Assembly (NCBI RefSeq): GCF_047948215.1
Contig: NC_134456.1
Coordinates: 61,767,029-61,831,028, forward strand
DNA from: Lycorma delicatula
Taxonomy: Eukaryota; Arthropoda; Insecta; Hemiptera; Fulgoridae
Direction of reading: 5' to 3'
Length of the DNA stretch: 64,000 nt
The position numbers and the translations under genes are program-made. Shown in pieces: positions 23,215-32,372 of this stretch. Positions within the stretch are counted from its first letter, which is position 1. Each line of letters begins with the position of its first letter. Below the pieces are notes generated by a model. The model did no database searches and had not been told where the DNA came from. It worked only from the letters and a program-made list of their open reading frames with translations.

Positions 23215-23340
23215 CTAGGAGGTCAGGACTCGCGCTTCGTTCGCCTATCCAGCTAGACACCCTCGACGCGTTCCAATCCTCATGTTTGTGAGAATATTAA
23301 GTATTTTACAGATAATCATAAACAAAAAAAAATATTAATA
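23215..23340 (-). mobile_element. Helitron 3' end fragment
   Basis: On the minus strand the sequence ends CTAG (23215-23218) followed by T (A23214 on plus). It matches the 3' half of the Helitron at 49517-49910: shared elements on the plus strand are TCAGGRCT, CGTTCGCC or GTCTAGCCAG-like, AATCCTCATG and TTTGAGAATA. Only about 125 bp is recognisable. Confidence 0.6.
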
Positions 23341-24760
23341 ATTTTACTTAATTATATTTTTGTTGCCATGATGAGAGAAATATAAAAATGTGAGCACATA
23401 CAGCAACCAAACCAAGGAGAGATAACAAGATTAATAAAATCAATAAAAAAATATTTTAAAAATATTTATTCATTATTTTGAATAACCTTGTTAGTAGGTA
23501 TTATTACTGATCTTTTTGTAATTTCTTTTTAAATTTAGTATTTTAAATTTTTATGAATTAAGTTGGAAGGCTGATGAAAAAAAATACAGGTTATAGCTAA
23601 TTTTAATGATAAATGATAAAACATTATGAGGTACATTTATAATTCGATTCAAATATGTTATTTACTTATTTTCATTTCTTAAAAATCATTGTGAATGACC
23701 TCATAAACTTGAAACTCTCAATATTGAAACTAAAACTAGAATTGATATATTAAAAATAAATAATGTAATTTTAGAAATTTATTGGTTTAATTTAATGACA
23801 TTGAATAATTTATCGATATCACTCAATAATTACATCTTAGAAATCATTAGATTTTTTTGTTTTATTTATATAAATAAAAATTTAAAAAATTATCGTAATG
23901 AAAAAAATCGTATATAAGTGAATTAATTCAACGAAATATACTTATTGTTCTAAATACTTCGCAAAAAAAACTTAGCATGATGGTGTAAAATAAAGCCACT
24001 TGTGCAGTGATGTGCTCCACGTAAAGGTGCATGAAAGAAAAAAGAAAAATTGATTATGAAATTAATAAAGAAAAATACTTGTGATCAAGCCTTGTGTAAG
24101 CTTACGCTTTATGTAGGCTAATACATGAATTCTTTGGTATGGTTTTTGTCGCTAATAATTAGTATACCAACAAATATATAATTTATATATATACGTGTAT
24201 CTGTGTGCAAGTTTATTTGAGAGTTTTATTATATTCGAATGACTTTCTTTTATTGGAAACATCAGAAAATCGTTTATCACCGGAAAAGGGATGGATTGTA
24301 CTTTATTCCTGATTAAAAAATGTCTCCTGATAAATTTAATGTTATATTGAATTGTACCGGCTTTAATTTTTGAATTAATAAAAGTTTGTTTTCTTTATCG
24401 TTTTTGAATAAAATGTAGGACCCTCTGTAGATTTTTTTTTAAATCCCATGTAACATTATATTTGATAATCACAATTATAACAGTGAAGGTTGAATTCAAA
24501 TCGGTTTAATAATTCTTTCATTGAATAATAATAAATTCAAAATGTTTAAATAGTAAAAAACGACTATCTGTATTTAAATTTAAAAAAATAATATTCTTTA
24601 GAATTTATTGGATACTTCCATTTTATTGACAAAGTATTATTTATAAGTACAATTTTAAAAACAAATGTTTGTAGCTACAAAACACTTTAATTTGATCTTG
24701 AACAATAAAATGTTTTTCATTGCTTTGTTTCGAATTGTGCCGGAGGCAGATACTGTACTG
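23341..24760. other. AT-rich spacer, no gene seen
   Basis: Strongly A/T-rich, with stops in all frames and no repeat recognised. Confidence 0.6.
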
Positions 24761-24764
24761 GATT

Positions 24765-24862
24765 AGCGCTCACGTTAAAACGTGAGCGCTCACACGTGTA
24801 ACCTAAAGTGCATTACCCCGTGTTACCCACACGGGTAATGCTCACACGTGTGAGCATTACCC
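24765..24862. repeat. Nest of perfect palindromes (cruciform-prone)
   Basis: Three inverted repeats stand back to back in 98 bases. 24765-24790 has 11-nt arms AGCGCTCACGT / ACGTGAGCGCT with loop TAAA. 24810-24841 has near-perfect arms GCATTACCCCGTG / CACGGGTAATGC around TTACCCA. 24833-24862 is a perfect 30-bp palindrome centred on ACACGTGT (arms GGGTAATGCTCACAC). The second and third share the GGGTAATGC arm, so alternative folds compete. The patch is GC-richer than its surroundings and is followed by TACCCTATTT repeats. Function unknown; a fold-back or MITE remnant is possible. Confidence 0.9.
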
Positions 24863-25273
24863 TATTTACCCTATTTAAAATATTACCCTGTTTTGCTTCC
24901 TGATTAAATGTTGCAAATTAAATTAATTGTTAATGTAATTTTCATTAAAGGAAAATTAAGGAATGTTTATTATCGATACGTTTAGTGTGCATCAGTTATT
25001 TGCGTTTAAATTATTTAGGTATTTTTATACAAATATTTTTTTTTTAAACATTAATATAATTTTAATAACATATATATTTATACTTCATAAAGGATACATC
25101 TAAACTGAAAGTATTTGAATACGTAATTTAGGTATGAGGGCCCATCTTTGGGGCATAACATAACAATAGCCTCCATTTTGAATCGCCATCCATTTATTTA
25201 AATGGTAATGGGGTCATGTAACGTATCAAAACAGATTGAAATTTTACCAGGAATTCATTTCTGCAATCAGATT

Positions 25274-25529
25274 TCATATAACTATTATGGCGTAGGAGTT
25301 ATTGACATCCAAAACTGGCACTTGAGGGCTACATGGTGTGTTCAATATATCGACCGTTTTGTTGAATGTATAACTCCAGTCGCTTAATCCAGTCAGCAGA
25401 CACTCGCAGAAGCACTTCTGGTGCGATTTCCGTGCAGTACAGCGTAATTCTTGGTTGCAAATGGTGAACATCACGAATCTTCTCTGCGTAAACAAGTTGC
25501 TTCAAATATCCCCACAAATAAAGTTCCAT
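25274..25529 (-). pseudogene. IS630-type transposase C-terminal fragment
   Basis: Starts MELYLWGYLKQLVYAEKIRD (first 20 residues) and continues PEVLLRVSADWIKRLELYIQ before the frame ends at NGRYIEHTM. This is the usual C-terminus, in which one helix is followed by a final W...RL.. segment. The coding end runs into the left inverted repeat region near 25330, so the terminal repeat begins almost directly after the gene. Confidence 0.85.
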
Positions 25530-25624
25530 AGATGTGAGGTCGGGTCATCTTGGTGGTCATTCCACTGGGCGACTCCGACCAATCCATTGCCCAGGCAACT
25601 GGACATCGAGCCACTGACGAACAT

Positions 25625-25935
25625 TTAGCCGAAAGTGTAGCGGAGCACACCATCTTGTTGAAAAGAAGAAGGAAATTTTCCATCTTCATTTAATAGGGAA
25701 GGAAAAACAGTGTTTCTCATCATATTAAAGTCCCGCTCGGAATTAAGGGTTCCGTCGATGAAGATTGGTCCAACCACACGGGTACCCCATACCCCACAGC
25801 ACACCGTAATTTTAACATCTCTAACAACATTGGATGGGTCAATCCAGTGGGGATTTTCATCACACCAACATCGGTAATTCTGCCGGTTCACCTCGCCACT
25901 GACATAAAACATTGCCTCGTCACTGAATAGGATAC
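25625..25935 (-). pseudogene. IS630-type transposase catalytic core fragment
   Basis: The frame is open from about 25950, so the ATG at 25912 is internal. It reads PQSILFSDEAMFYVSGEVNR (first catalytic Asp), NYRCWCDENPHWIDPS, VKITVCCGVWGTRVVGPIFI and FPSSFQQDGVLRY (second Asp in QQD). A further 35 residues downstream give PDLTSMELYLWGYLKQLVYA, the third acidic position, in frames interrupted by two TGA codons near 25555. Spacing is compatible with a DD34-36 (D/E) enzyme. Several stops make it inactive. The enzyme would cut at the terminal repeats and insert at TA. Confidence 0.88.
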
Positions 25936-26031
25936 TCTGTGGGAATGTAAGGTTGTTCTGGTACAGAACTCGACACGTCTGTCTGGGTCATCCTCAGAAT
26001 GTTTTTGCAGCATTTGCATCTTAAATGGGTG

Positions 26032-26298
26032 TCATTTGTTACTGTGAAGAATACGCAGAATGGAGGAACGACTGACACCAATTTCACTTGCAAGACGTCG
26101 AGTGCTGCGTTGTGGGCTCCTTGAAAAGGCAGCCAAGACCATCGTCCAGGTTCTCTCATCAGTGGAAGATTTGGGACGACCACTACGTCGCGTTTGAGAC
26201 ATATTTCCAGTTTCATTAAATTTGGATATGAGATGTACAACAGTATTATGCGAAATTGGTGTTCTCTCTGGGTGTGCGGCTGTTGAAATCTGCTGCAA
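26032..26298 (-). pseudogene. IS630-type transposase DNA-binding domain
   Basis: 88 residues: HPERTPISHNTVVHLISKFN (9-28), MSQTRRSGRPKSSTDERTWT (33-52) and RSPQRSTRRLASEIGVSRSS (60-79). This is the bipartite helix-turn-helix with a GRPK-type linker that binds the terminal inverted repeats. The frame continues ILRILHSNKWHP before a frameshift. The upstream start is not secure, because the HTH domain probably began further out (toward 26330). Confidence 0.87.
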
Positions 26299-26689
26299 CG
26301 ACTAGACTGCTTCGTTCACCAGACATCAGGATCACCTCAATTCGCTATTCCTTCGTCTTATGTCACCTGCAAAAGAATAAGATTTTCAAACTTTTGGATG
26401 CTCGTAACTCCTACACCGTAACAGTTCTGTGAAATCTGATTGCAGAAATGAATTCCTGGTAAAATTTCAATCTGTTACAAGGTGTCAGCAGTGGGTTAGC
26501 AGGTGATCTGCTCCGATCGAAAATCAATAGTGATTACAATTGATTTGTACATTTTTGGAACAACATAATTTTTTGAAGCATGGATTATTGTGTTGTAGTT
26601 GCGAAAGTGTAGCACAATCGTGATTAACGAAGTCTGTATTAATGTGAGAACTAAATATTATAAAATAATAGAATAAGCTCATAATTATT

Positions 26690-27128
26690 TACCTAAATAA
26701 TCAGATAAAATCCTTTTTTTGGTGTAGTTGGAGAAGAATTCTTCTTTTGTTGTAATAAAATAAGTTTTCCTGTTGATGTACGAAGATATATTAAGATCCC
26801 AATTTACTTCTTAAATAAAATCTTTTAATTTTTTACTTAATTTTTTTTCCTTACTTTGTTTTCTATCATCGTTTTCCTCTATAAAAGTACAAAAAAAACC
26901 TTTATAATATTTGTCTTTGTAATCTTGATGAAATAATCCCATTTTGCCAAAAGATTCCATACCATCGTCATAAATAGTTATAGGATTATTTATTATATAT
27001 TGATCCATGATTTATATTTCTTTTTTATTTGAGCAAATAATTTAACTACATCATTTGTTATTTCCGAAACAAACAATGGTTTAATGTTGTTTGACGTTTT
27101 TAATGCTAACGATTGTTGTTTTTTAATG
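26690..27128 (-). other. AT-rich island: two overlapping small frames (unknown, viral-like layout)
   Basis: On the minus strand a frame from the right reads QQSLALKTSNNIKPLFVSEI...LFAQIKKKYKSWINI and stops at about 26995. A second frame begins at ATG 27008 inside the end of the first (AAATCATGGATCAATATA) and encodes 65 residues: MDQYIINNPITIYDDGMESF, KMGLFHQDYKDKYYKGFFCT and a lysine-rich end SKEKKLSKKLKDFI. No family is recognised. The 14-base overlap resembles compact viral gene layouts but may be chance in AT-rich DNA. The neighbour at 28689-28892 looks like a packaging ATPase. Confidence 0.3.
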
Positions 27129-27169
27129 TTTGATGTTCCAACATTCGCCAAACATCGATAGATGTTTGG

Positions 27170-27955
27170 TATTAGGCAGATTTCATAAGAAAGCTACCTA
27201 TTGTAATGGGTACTATGATTTGACTTCCGGAAACATATTTTCTCGTTTCACATTCCCCAGACCCCAAAACCACCGTCAGTTCAAAAGTTTTTATATACAT
27301 TTATTTATATATTTCACTTTCTTGTGGATACGATAACTACTGTAATTTTGCGACGATCACTTTCAAATTGATATATAAAATATTACGAGCCAAAATCATC
27401 TCGGTCGAGTTTGTTAATGGGGAAAATCGGACCTTGGGGGTGGAAATGGGGAGGGGCTTTTTCGAAAAAAATATCGCTGTAACTTTCTTATTAATTAAAA
27501 TATCGAGTTCGTTTAAAGTTCCTACTATTCTTTGGATAAGGGCCTAAAATTTATCTAAGTAAAGTATTTTGATATCACCAATCATTGGCCCAGAGGGTAG
27601 AAAAAAATTGGGTTTCGAAGAAAAAAAATCATACCTCCCTTAATAGGCACAGTATCGAATCGGTGTATAGTAGTCGTTAGTCCTTTAAACATTACCTAAA
27701 ACCTTTGTCTGAGAAAAATTTTGATATGACCTTGGTCATCTCTTCTTACGGAAGAGGTGACCAAAATGTTGCTGGAATTGTAAGAAGATGAGGCTTGTCG
27801 TATGCTAAACATGTGAAACTTTTTTTTTCACATGTAACCATTGTCGTATTGAGTAAATTTGAAGTTTTTGTTAGCTTTATGGTGGAAATCTTTTTTATCC
27901 CCTAATTAGCACATCTGAAATCTACCTCCGCCTTCCGGCGTGCCGAAAGGATATT
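27170..27955 (+). repeat. Unclassified interspersed repeat C, copy 1
   Basis: Matches 41162-41976 in the same orientation over about 790 bp. Shared blocks include TATTAGG-AGATTT, AGCTACC-ATTGTA-TGGGTAC, TCACTTTCAAATT, CATACCTCCCTTAATAGGCA, TATGACC and CTACCTCCGCCTTCCGGCGT at the 3' end. No reading frame is retained. It is preceded by the 22-bp inverted repeat CCAAACATC GATA GATGTTTGG at 27148-27169. A possible diverged flanking duplication is seen at 27107-27128 and 28009-28033. Confidence 0.85.
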
Positions 27956-27958
27956 TTT

Positions 27959-27998
27959 TTAACGTTAACGTTAAACGTTAACGTTAAACGTTAACGTC
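27959..27998. repeat. (AACGTT)-type palindromic simple repeat
   Basis: TTAACGTTAACGTTAAACG units repeated about three times; each AACGTT is itself a palindrome. The other copy of repeat C has only a T-run here, so this expansion is private to this copy. Confidence 0.9.
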
Positions 27999-28099
27999 GT
28001 TATTTTTTTAACGATGTTTGTTGTGTTTTTATGGAATTTTTTATTGTCAATTATTCCTATATTTTAATTTCAGATAGAATTTCTAAATTATGATATTTT

Positions 28100-28688
28100 A
28101 ATTTGACAAGTTTTTACAATTCAGATTTTCTTTGTCGTTATTTTAATTTAAAACCTTATTAGAATTTACTATTTTTATAATGTTATAGCGAAATAAGCTA
28201 TAACCTTTTCTTATTTTGCTTAAAATTATCCTTTGTTCATCTTATCGTTTAGAATAGAAAATAGAGGTAGAATAATCGTTTAACATTGTCTTTAATATCA
28301 CTTGTTTTAAAATAAGAGACAGCCTTAAAAAATAAATATTTAGTCGAATATGTTAATAATTACTACAAATGTTCTTGTAAGAAATTTATACAATTTTTGT
28401 TTCTATTATTTACTTGCGGTTGCAACTGCGGTTGTTCGTAGTCTATAATTATATTTCTTAAAATTTCTTTTTCACAATTTTTTCATTTTCTACAGTTATT
28501 TCTCTATTAAAATTTAAATGCACTAATAAATCTAATTATTAATAGGGTAAAATTTTTTAAGCATTTAAAGTATATTTAAAAAAAATTTTATTATTTATTT
28601 TTGCAATTTTTTAACGAAAATTTTCTCAGTTTCTATAACGTTAATTTTAAATATTAAAAAATAATCTGTGTTTTGTGCCTGGACATTA
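28100..28688 (-). other. AT-rich island with broken coding-like segments
   Basis: The minus strand has short peptide-like runs in alternating frames (for example EKEILRNIIIDYEQPQLQPQ near 28420-28480 and HLNFNREITVENEKIVKKKF near 28470-28530) that look like one protein broken by frameshifts. No family is recognised. It lies between the repeat C insertion and the ATPase-like frame. Confidence 0.25.
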
Positions 28689-28892
28689 TTAGAATAATTT
28701 AAATGTTATTCTAAAAAAAAATATACTTACACCAAGACCTTTTGTATACAAAGAAAGAATTTGCTTATTATTTGTTATTTCTTGCATACTGTCGTCGAAA
28801 ATAATTAATTGTGTTTTCTCTTTGCTTAAGCTGTTATATATTTTGTCTAGAAACTCTAAATCCGATATAAAAAATTGTATTTTTCTTTGCAT
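28689..28892 (-). pseudogene. Possible A32-like packaging ATPase fragment (Polinton/dsDNA-virus type)
   Basis: 67 residues. QFFISDLEFLDKIYNSLSKE (6-25) leads into TQLIIFDDSMQEI (27-39), a hydrophobic strand ending in two aspartates like a Walker B, then NKQILSLYTKG (42-52). In A32/FtsK-like packaging ATPases of Polintons and related DNA viruses I recall this order: Walker B DD-M-E, then LFTKG/LYTKG followed by a SHHRN-SVI motif. Here the frame changes after TKG to GVSIFFF, so the histidine motif is missing and the Walker A part is not found. It is therefore at best a relic. The resemblance is from memory and the alternative is chance in AT-rich DNA. Confidence 0.35.
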
Positions 28893-29516
28893 TTATGTAA
28901 TTTTAAAATTTTTTGATGAAAACTAGTAGAAACCAAGCATATAAAGTCGAAATTGTCAATAGCCAATATCTAAGTAGTTGACTATAAATGTTATTTTTTC
29001 ACTGCCGCAACACCGATTAGTTTGCAAGTAAATTGGATGTATAAAGCTATATTTTGCTCGTGTTCTAGAGTTTTTCACTTTTAAAAGATTTTATCTCGAA
29101 ATGCATTATTTTTATTTATCTTTTGATTTTCTGTTTATTAATAAAAAGTTATTTTGATTTCTGTTTGGCTATTCTGTAAATTATTATTGGCGACAATTAT
29201 TATTATTTCCTGATATTTTATCTAAATATCTTTCATCTAAATAATGGCCAAATAAAATCACAAATGATAAAATCACAAATAGATCGATCAAAGAAGTTAA
29301 GTTGTATTCATCTCGTTTTTATTTATGTTTTTTTAAAGAATCTTCGCAAATTTTTTCTTTGATAAAAATGTATTTTTACATCTATTGCTTAATTTTTCCT
29401 TTATCATTTTTATTATAATTCTTATATTATGTGGTTAGGATTTTTTGCTTTGTATAAACTGAAAAAATTCAATAAAATTTATAATAAAAATACAATAAAT
29501 ACGTAATTAATAAAAA

Positions 29517-29642
29517 TGGCTTTGTTAATAGATAAATACGATTTCATTACAATTTTAGAAGCTGCAATTGAATGGCGCATAAAAGAAATTAAGAAAGATG
29601 TATTGACACTAAATAAATGTAAACAATCTAAAATAATATAAA
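29517..29642 (+). other. Unrecognised 41-codon frame, charged helical
   Basis: Begins AAAAATGGCT, a good insect start context, and encodes MALLIDKYDFITILEAAIEW then RIKEIKKDVLTLNKCKQSKI, stopping at TAA. About 60 bases on, two more short frames continue a Lys/Glu-rich coiled-coil-like pattern (EELNEKIDNELEKLIKIEKE, about 29730-29790). Together this may be one broken coiled-coil protein at the edge of the AT-rich island. Function unknown. Confidence 0.25.
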
Positions 29643-29819
29643 ATTACAGATAAATTTGTTCGTAAAAATAAAAGAATTGGAAAAAAACAATGGAGAAATT
29701 TAAAATAGTGCTTGTAGAAAAAAATAGAAGAATTAAACGAAAAAATAGATAATGAATTAGAGAAATTAATTAAAATAGAAAAAGAATTAGTTAAACTCGA
29801 AAATTAATATATAAATAAA

Positions 29820-30175
29820 TAATAATAATAACATAGTTTAATTTTAAATTTAATTTGGATTTAAAATACTCGAAATAAAAATTATTAGGTAGTTTAGGTG
29901 TTTGTATTTATCTCTTATGTTTTTCTGTTTTTTACATCTGTTTTTATGATTTTCGCTTATATTTTATTCACAATAAAAGCTCAAATTCCCTTGTAACATT
30001 TCTGCTACTTTTCCACAAAGCAAAAAGAACATGAAAAAGGTCAGAAAAATTTGTTCGGCTACTCAACAAATTATGCTTAATTTTCTCTAAAGTTTCTGAT
30101 CTCTATTCAAAAATAAAGAAAGAAAAGTTAAAATAAAATTAAAACAGCTTAAATCGAAATGACAGAAGTACCCAA
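29820..30175. other. AT-rich spacer, no gene seen
   Basis: Nothing recognisable beyond A/T-rich sequence. Confidence 0.55.
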
Positions 30176-30185
30176 AAATACTTTT

Positions 30186-30420
30186 TTAAATGAAGATTTA
30201 CGTAAATGATTGGCTTGCAGCCAATAAATTATCTTTAAACATAATTAAAACAGAATACATAAATTTTTCTACAGATTGTAACGATAACGGAATTCTAACA
30301 AAAAAATTGTGCTAAATTACACAAAACACATGCTGCTCCAGTAAAATCTCCTCTTATTATAATCAAATCACTAAATTTACGATTAATTGTACTTGAATAA
30401 TCGTGAATCAATCCAATAGC
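30186..30420 (+). pseudogene. LINE reverse transcriptase fragment
   Basis: One frame reads VNDWLAANKLSLNIIKTEYI then NFSTDCND (about 30207-30290). This is the block that follows the YADD active site in many non-LTR polymerases (V-WL-ANKLSLN-KT-YI-F). The rest, after a frameshift (CAKLHKTHAAPVKSPLIIIK), is poorly matched. No catalytic motif remains. The clade is uncertain (CR1/Jockey-like). The SINE-A at 30478 is inserted just downstream. Confidence 0.55.
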
Positions 30421-30477
30421 GTAATATGGCAGATCCACTCATGGATGGTTTTGGTGACCTAGTCTATGCTCAATCAA

Positions 30478-30762
30478 CTCATAGGGTTGGTCTAGTGGTG
30501 AACGCGTCTTTCCAAATCAGCTGATTTGGAAGTCGAGAGTTCCATCGTTCAAGTCCTGGTAAAGTCAGTTATTTTTACACAGATTTGAATTCTAGATCGT
30601 GCATACCGGTGTTCTTTGGGGGTTGGGCTTCAATTAACCACACATCTCAGGAATGGTCGAACTGAGATTGTGCAAGACTACACTTCGTTTACACTCATAC
30701 ATATTATCCTCTGAAGTATTATCTGAATGGTAATTACCGGAGGCTAAACAGGAAAAAGAAAA
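30478..30762 (+). repeat. SINE-A, full length, with 17-bp target duplication
   Basis: Best-preserved copy. Head ATAGGGTTGGTCTAGTGGTG with box A TGGTCTAGTGG, GTGAACGCGTCTTTCCAAAT, box B CGTTCAAGTCC. The body includes ACCGGTGTTCTTTGGGGGTT, AATTAACCACACATCTCAGG and ACTGAGATTGTGCAAGACTA; the tail is GGAGGCTAAACAGGAAAAAG. Flanked by perfect direct repeats AGTCTATGCTCAATCAA at 30461-30477 and 30763-30779. The A/G-rich tail and long duplications indicate LINE-mediated insertion. Confidence 0.97.
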
Positions 30763-31339
30763 AGTCTATGCTCAATCAATCGTGCTGTACTCTTTAAAAA
30801 AATGTTGTATGAACTTTCTTTTTTTCTACTTTTATTAATGCTTGAATGACTGTGTATATTAATTGAGAAACAAAATATCTCGACTTCCAAATTAACTTTT
30901 CATAAATTATATCTCTTGTAACCGACTTCTGATTTCATTTCTTATTTTACAGTTAGGAATTTTTAATGTCCTTATAGTATCACCTGTTATAGTAGCTATC
31001 AAAAGCAGGTAAAATAACTTAAATCTAACATTGAATTCAAATAAAATTCTGCTTCGTTAGAATATAATTTTATACTATTTGTGGTAATAACTAGTTTCTT
31101 TAAAAGAAACCACATTATCTACGCTCATTTTCATACTGGTAGTTATGTTTATCAAATTATTCCAAATGGCTTAATTAATTTTAATGTAGCGTTGCAGTTT
31201 TTGGCTTTTGTTCATTTTGTGCCGAGGTATTGAAATCTTTAAAGACTGAGACTGCAACATCACCCGCTCTTAGCTTAACTCAAGATCTTGTAACATGTGA
31301 TACAAGTTACAAGATCAAAGTCGACAATCTCATTACATC

Positions 31340-32372
31340 AAAGAATGATATTGCGTATTTGACAGACCTATAAATGATGTTAAACTCTAGCTTTAAGGAG
31401 ACGACTTGAACTCGATTAAAACAAAATATGTCGTACCTGCTTTGGTAGCCAAACTGCTACTACACAAGATAAATATTGGCGACGTGAATTTAATAACTTC
31501 CCTAATTTATCAGCAGTATCCTTCAACAATGACGACTTGCTTGTTTACTGCCAACACTTGCAGAACCTCTACGGTGATTTCAAAGAACGATTCCAGGACA
31601 TTTTAAATATGGACATATCAGACTGGATGTTGGATCCTTTTTTAATTGTCAACACTGCAGGATTATCCCAGTTAGAAAGAACAACTTATAGAACCGGCAA
31701 TAAACGAAAAAATAAAAATAAAATTCAATAATGGCTGCAAAAGCCAATCTCGCAATTGTACCCTGGATTGTAGTCGATTGTTCAATGATTTCTGATAGTA
31801 TTTCCATCGTCGTATTTGTCTAAACGTGAATTTAGTGCTGCAGCAACGTTGCTAACTAAAAAGAGAAATCGGCTGCATGTTACCGAACGCGGCCACTTAC
31901 GGCTGTTTTTAAGTAAATTCGAGCCTGATATTAACAGACTCGTTAAATCACATCAGATTCATTCTCCAGATTAATGTAAGTGTACTTTTTCAACTGAAAG
32001 TTTTGTTTTAATTATTGTATTGTTATATTGAATATGCTATCACTATTGTTTTCATATAACTATATAGACACAATTGTAATTTTTTTGAAAACAGTTTTAA
32101 TAAAAATACTTCCAAACATGATTAAATATGCGTTTAAATTGCTCTCATTTAAAATGTAAGTTTCATTCGGAAATAGGATATTTATGTTTATTAAAAACAA
32201 TATGTATATTGCTTAAAAACAATAATTGCAGTTGCTGTTTTTAAGAACGCGTCATAAAAATAGCAATTGCAATTATTATTTTTAACAGATGACAAGTTTA
32301 AAAATTTTGGGGGCGCTAGAAAACTTTTGATTCTCAATGTGGGCGGTAGGCGAAAAATTTTGAGAATCAATG
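31340..32372 (+). mobile_element. hAT transposon, 3' part
   Basis: Coding remnant of a hAT transposase (31400-31974), then about 390 bp of non-coding DNA ending TTTTGAGAATCAATG (32358-32372). This resembles the CAGTGGTTCTCAAA-type hAT terminal repeat read in reverse. The last 50 bases form a hairpin: TTGATTCTCAA near 32325 pairs with TTGAGAATCAA near 32359, with GGGCGGTAGGCG in the loop. The 5' terminal repeat was not located, so the left edge is approximate. Confidence 0.8.
31406..31974 (+). pseudogene. hAT transposase C-terminus (ZBED/FAM200-like), dimerisation domain
   Basis: Successive frames read REFNNFPNLSAV, DDLLVYCQHLQNLYGDFKER (about 31529-31590), ILNMDISDWMLDPFLIVNTA (31600-31660), then after a stop WLQKPISQLYPGL, FLIVFPSSYLSKREFSAAAT (about 31783-31845), LLTKKRNRLHVTERGHLRLF (31850-31905) and SKFEPDINRLVKSHQIHSPD with a natural stop at 31974. 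This is the hAT C-terminal dimerisation region (FPSSYL-E-FSA--LL-KKRNRL). At least two stops and frameshifts inactivate it. The domain normally holds transposase dimers together on the terminal repeats. The N-terminal BED finger and RNase H catalytic residues are absent. Confidence 0.88.

Larger units (their letters stand above)
25231..26475 (-). mobile_element. IS630/Tc1/mariner-type transposon with 84-bp inverted repeats
   Basis: Long terminal inverted repeats of about 83-84 bp are visible: 25231-25313 (ACAGATTGAAATTTTACCAG outward end) and 26392-26475 (its reverse complement), agreeing at nearly all positions. Between them, on the minus strand, is a transposase broken by frameshifts and stops: HTH near 26300-26035, first catalytic motif FSDEAMF near 25915, second motif SFQQDG near 25645, and third region PDLTSMELYLWG near 25525. 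The left outer flank has GTAACGTATCAAA where the right has GTAAC, so exact TA target duplication is not certain. Confidence 0.9.

Noticed and set aside
27959..28010. CRISPR-like or operator array of AACGTT units
   Set aside because: Spacing is contiguous with no spacers, in eukaryotic repeat DNA; a simple-sequence expansion explains it.
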